Assembly: GCA_030761205.1 (NCBI GenBank) | Contig: JAULJL010000002.1 | Span: 21,121,010-21,185,009, forward strand | Length of the DNA stretch: 64,000 nucleotides | Origin: Fremontodendron californicum | Taxonomy: Eukaryota > Streptophyta > Magnoliopsida > Malvales > Malvaceae | Reading direction: 5' to 3' | In this document: positions 57,686 to 64,000 of the stretch, in pieces | How the letters are laid out: each line of letters opens with the position of its first letter | How positions within the stretch are numbered: the first letter of the stretch is position 1 | Program-made: the position numbers and the translations under genes | The notes under the pieces: model-generated | Database searches by the model: none | Seen by the model: the letters and a program-made list of their open reading frames with translations, nothing else | What the model was told of the DNA's origin: nothing

Positions 57686-59393
57686 CCTACAGACTTCCCA
57701 GTCAACACTACATTTACTTTGTTCTCAACATGATTGGGCAATGGATTATCCGCTATATTTGGCCCGTTCCTTGACCCAAATTTCACAACCCCGAAGTTTA
57801 TCAACCTCTGGAGTTTTCTTTTAAAGGCAATGCAATCTTCGATTGAATGCCCCTGAATGCCTGCGTGATAAGCACAGTTAGCGTTTACGTTGTACCATTT
57901 TGGGTATGGTGGTGTCAAGGGTTTAAGGTATACGGGTGCGACAAGTTGGCCCTACAGCAATTTGGGATATAGTTCACCATAAGTTGTAGAAAGAGGATCA
58001 AATTGGGGTTTTTGATCATTCCTTGGTGAATGTTGGTCATTGCACCCAACACCTTGGGTATTTGGGACAGTGTTTCAGGGAAGGGTTATTTGTGGGGATA
58101 TGCCAATTGGGTATGGCATTATGGTATGTTGGTATAAGGGAATGGGTTTTGAGTAAGATGGTTTACAGCGAGGTAGTAAGGATTGTACCCCGGGTAAGGT
58201 GTATAGGGTGTAGGAGGTGTATAGGGTCTAGGGGATGTGTATGGTGTAGGTGGTGTATAGGGATATTGGTTGTAGATAACTGTGTGAGTTTCTCCCTCCT
58301 TTTTTTAGCGGGGACTGCTTTCTTTGGAGTTGAAGACTCCTCTCCTTCCATCTTGCCATTCTTAATGGCAGTCTCAATCATTTTGCCGGATATAACCATA
58401 TCCGCGAAATTCTTAGTGGCACTTGCCACCAATTTATCATAGTATGGTGCCTTTAAAGTGTTAATAAAAAGCATTGTTGTTTCTTTGCTGGTCAAAGGGG
58501 GTTGCACTTGAGTAGCCAAGTCCCTCCACCTTTGAGAGTATTCTTTAAAACTCTCGGTAGTTTTCTTTTCCATATTTTGCAGTGACAACCTGTCAGGTAT
58601 CATATCGGATACATGCATATAATGCTCCATGAAGGCCCTGGCTAAATCCATCAAAGAACGGATCTTAGTCTGAGGCAGCTGATTATACCATTGGGTTGCA
58701 GAACCCGTTAAACTATCCTGGAAACAGTGGATGAGCAGTTTTTCATCATCATCATACCCTGTCATGTTTCGGCCGTACATGGTCAGGTGAGCTGATGGGT
58801 AGGTAGTCCCATTATACTTCTTGAAGTCTAGCACTTTGAACTTTGGAGGAATTACCAGACCGTGTACCAAACTCATCTCCTTGGCGTCCAGACTGCCAAG
58901 CAATTCTGCCCCTTCAATTGCCCTCAGCCTCTCCTCCAACAGCTGATATTTTTTCTGGGACTCCGCAGATTCAACCTTCTTTAGCTCAGCCATTTTTGCC
59001 TTTTCTTTCTCAGCAAGTTCCTCAAAGTCCGGAACATCAACAACATCAATTGGGTCAGCCCCAACATTACCCTTTCCAGGACCATAATTCTGTGCTACAA
59101 CTACTGGTTGAATATAAACATAGGATGTTGCCCCAGTTGGAAGCTCATATTCCCGCATGTTGGGATGTTTGGCCGTTCAGCTGCACAATTTTAGGTCGAC
59201 CTTCCTGATTCCCTGCCCTTTTTCCTGTAATCGAATTCTCCCCCGGCCCTTTCTGTTTCATCATGGCATTCATTATTTCCATGAGTTTATCCATTTGTTA
59301 TCTCGATTCCTCTTGAGACTTAGTTAGTTGCTCCTGTAATTCTCTCTGAACCCGTTCCATTCTTTCAATACGAGCAAGATAATCATTCTCCAT
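57682..59393 (-). pseudogene. gag: Gag of element A (broken)
   Basis: The minus-strand ATG at 59393 (MENDYLARIERMERVQREL) matches the starts in C and D; the farther upstream ATG used in C is lost here. A stop interrupts the coiled coil near 59299. The main open block (59158-58163) carries LIHCFQDSLTGSATQWYNQL, LARAFMEHYMHVSDMIPDRL, QNMEKKTTESFKEYSQRWRD and INTLKAPYYDKLVASATKNF, then a basic and Pro/Tyr-rich linker in shifted frames. A first finger CAYHAGIQGHSIEDC lies at about 57826-57870. It is closer to the gag of C than to that of D. Confidence 0.87.
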
Positions 59394-59880
59394 AACCCTG
59401 ACTTGAGATCTAGTGTTGTAACGGTGTCGATAATCCGGTTCTTTCGGAGTGCGCCCAATTATACCTTTAATTTTTAAAAATCATGGATTAGAATTTATTG
59501 ATTTATTTATTAAGGAATTTATTGAGTGAAGGAATGAATATATGAAATGTACATGACTAATCAACAAATAAATGAATGACTATCATCAAATGATTAAATG
59601 AATGACTATCAACAAACAAATAAATAAATGAATGAAATAAATGTGTTGATATATGGAGAGTGTTTTCATGAAGATGAAACTAATAGTATTTGCCTTAAAA
59701 TCGGATCCCAAAGCCAAAGAGTTTTCCTTAATTCATGGAAAACTTCATACAATATATTTCTTAACATCAGGTTACATAGAAACATTTGCCTACACTAGTC
59801 TTGAATTTCAAAAAAATGCTACAGCCACTGATCATTTCTCTCAAATTCTTCACTTTTTCAACCAATCACTTGCCCTGCCG
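59394..59880 (-). other. Gag leader of element A with aatgaatga tract
   Basis: No gene is supported. At 59520-59650 short aatgaatga/aaataaatg units occur, the mirror of the cattcatt tract upstream of gag in C. Confidence 0.6.
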
Positions 59881-60027
59881 GCTTTCTCGGACGATAGCAG
59901 CAACCTCGACTTTCTCGACTTGCGGCTGCTGCTCTATAGCCGCATGGAGTGACTGATTCTCTTTGCGCATCAGGGACATTCTTCTTTTTTCTTTTCCCAA
60001 CCTAAACCTCAACTGTTCATTTTCTTT
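59881..60027 (-). pseudogene. ORF1 C-terminal remnant in element A
   Basis: Minus-strand text ENEQLRFRLGKEKRRMSLMR and then ENQSLHAAIEQQ, a charged coiled coil like the end of ORF1 in C (16430-16660). Everything upstream in ORF1, the primer site and the leader is missing, because the LTR fragment joins here directly. Confidence 0.5.
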
Positions 60028-60607
60028 ATTTATTTATTATTTATCAACTAGGACTTCAACTTTACCGAATTGGACCATCTTCATAGCTTTCCCCAAATTT
60101 GTGATTTTTCCATTTATCCACTAAATCTTTATTTTCTTTTTTTCTCTTCAAGTTGATTCCTCCTTCAACTCCACTTCAAATTGGACCTTCCAATATACTT
60201 ATTTATTGATCTTATTCCATTCTGAACCTTCAATTTTGTCCAATTTGATCATTTACGCACTTTTCTCCAATTTTGGAAATTCCATGCTTTTCTCCTACAC
60301 CGAATTTTGCAATTTGTCTTTCCACTTTCAATTTTCCTCTCTATCTTCAACTGTGGGTCTCCAATTGTCAAGATTTCTTCACCATTTTTTCAATTCATCT
60401 TCGAATCTTAATTTTCCCTGAAAGTTGACTTTTTCAGTGGTCAACTTTTTGGGGTTGACTTTTTTTTTTGTTAACTTTTCCATATTCACCTTCGAATCAA
60501 AGTCTTGGAGACCCATCTATGGAATGAGGGGATATTCTTTGCATTTTGAGAAGTTGAAAGGAGAACTTACCTTGTTTAGGGGGCCCGGACAAAATTATGT
60601 GTCTACA
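60028..60607 (-). repeat. LTR fragment of element A (first ~580 bp of an LTR)
   Basis: On the minus strand it starts tgtagacacataattttgtc at 60607 and follows the order of the other LTRs (aaaaagtcaacccc runs, ggagaaaagtgcgtaaatga, ccaattcggtaaagttgaag), but is strongly diverged, so it belongs to another LTR subfamily. It stops abruptly at about 60028, where ORF1 remnant begins. The remaining ~4-5 kb of LTR, the primer site and the leader are deleted. Confidence 0.75.
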
Positions 60608-60641
60608 GTTGCCCTCTTTGACTATTGCTGAGAATCAGGCA
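60608..60641 (-). other. 3' end of a Tat internal region, with polypurine tract
   Basis: Reverse complement reads cctgattctcagcaatagtc then aaagagggcaac, matching the last bases before the 3' LTRs of C and D. So the LTR fragment to its left was a 3' LTR, or the shared LTR of two tandem elements. LTR F inserted here, with aggca (60637-60641) as its left target sequence. Confidence 0.75.
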
Positions 60642-63600
60642 TGTAGACACCTAATTTTGTCCGAACCACTAAAACAGGTATGTTTTCTTCCTAAATTGAT
60701 GTTTTAAAATGTAAAAAGACATTTTTTCATCTTGCAGGTGGTACTCCGAGACTTAGTCTAAGAAGGCAAGCATAAAAAGTCAAACTTGAAAAAGTCAATC
60801 CCGATAAGTCAACCTCAAAAAGTCAACTATTGAAAAAGTCAACCCACTTTCAGAATCAAGATTTGAAGTTCAATTGAAAAATGGTGAAAGAATTTTGATA
60901 ATCCGAGGTCTACATTGAAAGATATGGAGTTCGGAAGTTAGGTTACGAAGATTCAGTAGAAAGGAAATCCTAGTTCGGGAAATTTGGAGAAAAGTGCTTA
61001 AACGATCAAATTGGTCGAAATTGAAGGTTCCAAATGAAACATAAGCACTGAATACGAGTAATGGAGAAGCCACATAAAAGAATAACTGAATGAAAAGTCA
61101 GTCTAGAAGAAAATCGAGAATTAGGGTTTTTGGTGGATTTCGATGAAATTGGGAAGAATTACAGAAATGGCCTAATTCGGTAAGACTAAAGCCCCAAATG
61201 GATGAGGAGTGATTAAAAAAAGATAGCCCAAGGCTCAGTTTGAAGAAAATTTGAAAATCGAACTTGTTTTGAGCAAAATCAGGTTTTGGAGGCAAAAGGG
61301 CAAAATTGGAAAATTTGGGAAAATTAGCAAATGAACTCCAAAAATTCTGAAAAATTGCAGATCTCATTCTTAAATCATTTTGAAGAGATTGGCAAAAGAA
61401 AATCTTGATTCGGAGTTCGTTTGCAAAATGGCCAAATCCCGAGTCCCCTATGCAGAAATTCAAGAAGATAAATCTCGAAAAAATAGCAAATGAAATCCAA
61501 AAATTCTGAAAATTTGCAAACATAATTTTTAAATTATTTGGAATAGATTGGTGAAAGAAAATCTGGATTCGGAGTTCGTTTGCAAAATGGCCAAATGCCG
61601 GGCCCCTTATGTAGTAATTCAAGTAGATAAATCCCGAAAAAATACCAAATGAGTTCCAAAAATTATGAAATATTTCAGATCACACTTTAAAATTATTTGG
61701 AAGAGATTGGTGATGGAAAATCTAGATTTGGAGCTCGTTTAAAAAATGGTAAAGTTTGGGAGCACAAAAAGGCAATTTTGGAAGAAAAATCCAAATATAT
61801 AGCAAATGGCTCGAAAAGTTTTGAAAACCTCTAGAATTCAAGTTCTTATTATTTTGGAAGTATTTAAAAAAGAAAAACTAAATTTGGAGTCTGTTTACTT
61901 TTTATTTATGTTCGGGGGGCAAACAGGTCATTTTACCCAAGAAATCGAAAAGGGCTTTTCTTGCCGTTTAAAAAAAATGAAGCATGGCCTGGAAGAAGAG
62001 GGGTCAGCCGGCCAAGGCCCAAGGATGGATAGATATTTTCTGATTTTTAATCAAAAGGCCAACAATGAAGAGGAAGGTAGTTATTTTTTTTATCAAACCT
62101 TTGCAATTAAGCCACATGGACCAATGCATGAAGAGGGAGAGTGTCAACATAATGTCATAAGATTGTTGAACAGCTGTAATTGTGGATAGCTGATTGCCTA
62201 ATCTAAGCGTGATAATTTCACATTTTAAACATCTTGGATCATTAGCCTTTGGATCAAAATTGGTTGAAGAAAAGATGATAACATCCTAGCAAAGGGGGGC
62301 CATTCGGCCACTACAAGCGGAGGCTCTCTCTCTTTTTATTTTCAGCTATTCACTCTCTATTCTCCCTTGATTTTGGCTGATTTTTCTCTCCATTATTGAA
62401 AGGCAAAAAGAAAAGTTTAGAAAAGAAAAGAAAGTTAGAAAAGAAAAAGCTTGTAATATAGCTTCTAGAGGTTGCTTTAAGCACCATTCTCTTGCACTTT
62501 CTTTGATTTTCTATTCTAGATTTGCTATTTTTATTTGATATTTGGTGAGTTTCTTTTGATTTCTCTTTTTAAATAAGTGTTTTTAATATTCTTCTTTAGG
62601 TTCCTTCTTGATTCTTTCTTGTAAAATGCTTTTGAAACTTTTTTTTTTCTTTTCTTTTTGAGGTGGTCGAATGGCCTAGTTTTTTGGTAGTTTCTGTTTG
62701 CATTTTTTATTTCATGTTATTCTTGATATTTAATAAGTTTTGATGCTTTAAATCTTCTTCTAATACATAAACATGAAGCTTGTTTTAATTTGGTTGCTTG
62801 CTTGTGTCTTTTTTTGAGTCTATTATCTAGTTATCATGTTTATTTTACTTGTCTTGCATTTTTGATTTTCTGTTTTCAAAATGTTTAAGTTTGTTTATGT
62901 TTTATATTTTGTAATCCATGTGTTTGTGAAAATGCCTATTGGTTTTCATGCCTTTACTTTATATTTGCATGATTTGAGTGTTATTCTTTAGCTAAGCATG
63001 TTAGTATATCATGTGTTTGTGAAAATGCAATGCTCATTTTAAGCATGGGACCATTCGGCCACCCTCATGTTGTATGCTTTGTGTATGCATTTTTGTTATG
63101 TTAGTTGATAGGTTTGCATTTTCATGATATTTGGTTGTGTATTTTGTTCAAGTATGCCATATGTTTGTGTTATTGCCATGCATGTTTTAGGTTTAGGATT
63201 GGTTTGCTTTGCTTTGCCTTGCATATTCATGCATTTTAGACCTAGGTTGCATTAAATGCCATGCAAGTTCATTTAGGTCTAGGTCATTTTATTGATGCCA
63301 AGCATTTTCATGTCATTTAGGTTTTAAATCATGCATTTCTTGCATCATATTTGCTGTATTTTTCATGCATTTCATGTCCTTGCCACATGATTTATGACTT
63401 ATGCCAATCCATGGCCCAAAGTCATGCTCATATTGAGCATACTTGTGGAAAATTAAAGAGTTGTCAAATTGTTTATTCTACCTTTGTGATTTTTTTTACT
63501 TAGCCAATTTTTGCCTAACTTTTCAAAAGTGTTAGCTACTGTTTGTGAGTCCTTAGGAGAGTCTCTAATATTTTTACTTTGATTTTTAAATGATTTTATC

Positions 63601-64000
63601 AAAGGCAAAAAATGTGTTTTGGCAAAACAATTTTTCACCCAGTACTCATACTTTCTCGATTTTTCTGGGTAGTCATCTTTAATCAGAAAATTAAGCCGAT
63701 TTTTTCCCATGTATCTTTACATTTCCTAAGTCTCTAGTATTTTTTTTAGGATTTCTAAAATTTTTAAAAATAGGGTAAAAAATCGTGCTTTAAAACTGGA
63801 TAGTGGAGTCAGAATTGAATTTGAAGAAAAATCATTTTTCTGTTTTGGTTAAGTTACTTAGAGGGGGCTGATTAGGAAGTTTAGCTACTGTTTTAGGGTA
63901 CTTTCTAAGCCTTTTTAAACTCTAAAAATGATTTTTTTAAATCTCGATTTAAAGGTGGTCAAGTCCGGGATTTTAAACATAGGAAATTAGAGCCATTTAA
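60642..64000 (+). mobile_element. LTR F of a Tat/Ogre element (cut by the window edge)
   Basis: Starts tgtagacacctaattttg and follows the other LTRs for 3,359 bp, up to the section just after the gactgg-type block (single copy at about 63620-63835). Unit starts of the 158-bp array are at 61327, 61486, 61645 and 61802. Whether it is a solo LTR or the 5' LTR of a whole element cannot be told from this window. The antisense ORF at 61098-61622 comes from the repeat array. Confidence 0.9.

Noticed and set aside
59653..60421. Plus-strand ORFs (99 and 71 codons) in the leader/LTR fragment of A
   Set aside because: They are antisense to the ORF1 remnant and to the LTR, with no domain and no counterpart elsewhere.

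Overview
This window is plant nuclear DNA, very probably a gene-poor, retrotransposon-rich region of an angiosperm (a eudicot is my guess; I cannot name the species). I found no host gene, RNA gene or CRISPR array. Essentially all 64 kb can be assigned to Ty3/gypsy LTR retrotransposons of two plant lineages: Tat/Ogre (very long LTRs starting TGTAGACACC and ending GCGACA, tRNA-Arg-type primer site, ORF1 upstream of gag, intron-like gap between protease and reverse transcriptase, two RNase H domains, tandem repeats in the 3' untranslated region) and Athila (LTRs starting TGATAAC, degenerate tRNA-Asp primer site).

The layout is a set of insertions inside insertions. Element A is an old, broken minus-strand Tat/Ogre copy. 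Its gag-protease part lies at 55764-59393, followed rightward by a deleted leader and an LTR fragment (to 60607). Its reverse-transcriptase part lies at 36195-37675. A is split by B and D. B is a minus-strand, pol-less Athila element that enters from the left edge (3' LTR 1-1014, 5' LTR 34661-36194). D is an 18,088-bp plus-strand element at 37676-55763 with a perfect 5-bp target duplication (actat). B is itself split by E, a 5.2-kb solo LTR (1935-7107), and by C, a complete 24,474-bp Ogre-like element (8311-32784). A further LTR, F, begins at 60642 and runs off the right edge.

Element C carries every Ogre hallmark in order: 5' LTR, primer site, leader, ORF1, gag, protease, a G-patch-like basic domain, a candidate intron, RT, RNase H, a second RNase H, integrase, a 3' UTR with a ~23-bp tandem array, polypurine tract and 3' LTR. 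It is full of stops and frameshifts, so it is a fossil of an autonomous partner. Element D is young: both LTRs are exactly 4,854 bp and I count only about nine differences. It keeps an intact 471-codon gag and an extra 246-codon upstream ORF but has no protease, RT, RNase H or integrase. It looks like a recently moved, gag-only giant element that must use another element's enzymes.

The most unusual signals are structural. A long inverted repeat links the 3' part of the LTR to the leader just past the primer site, enclosing U5 and the primer site. A second primer-like site lies inside the LTR, also in that loop. A strict ~158/159-bp tandem period occurs inside every LTR, and an exact 81-bp higher-order repeat lies in the 3' UTR of D.
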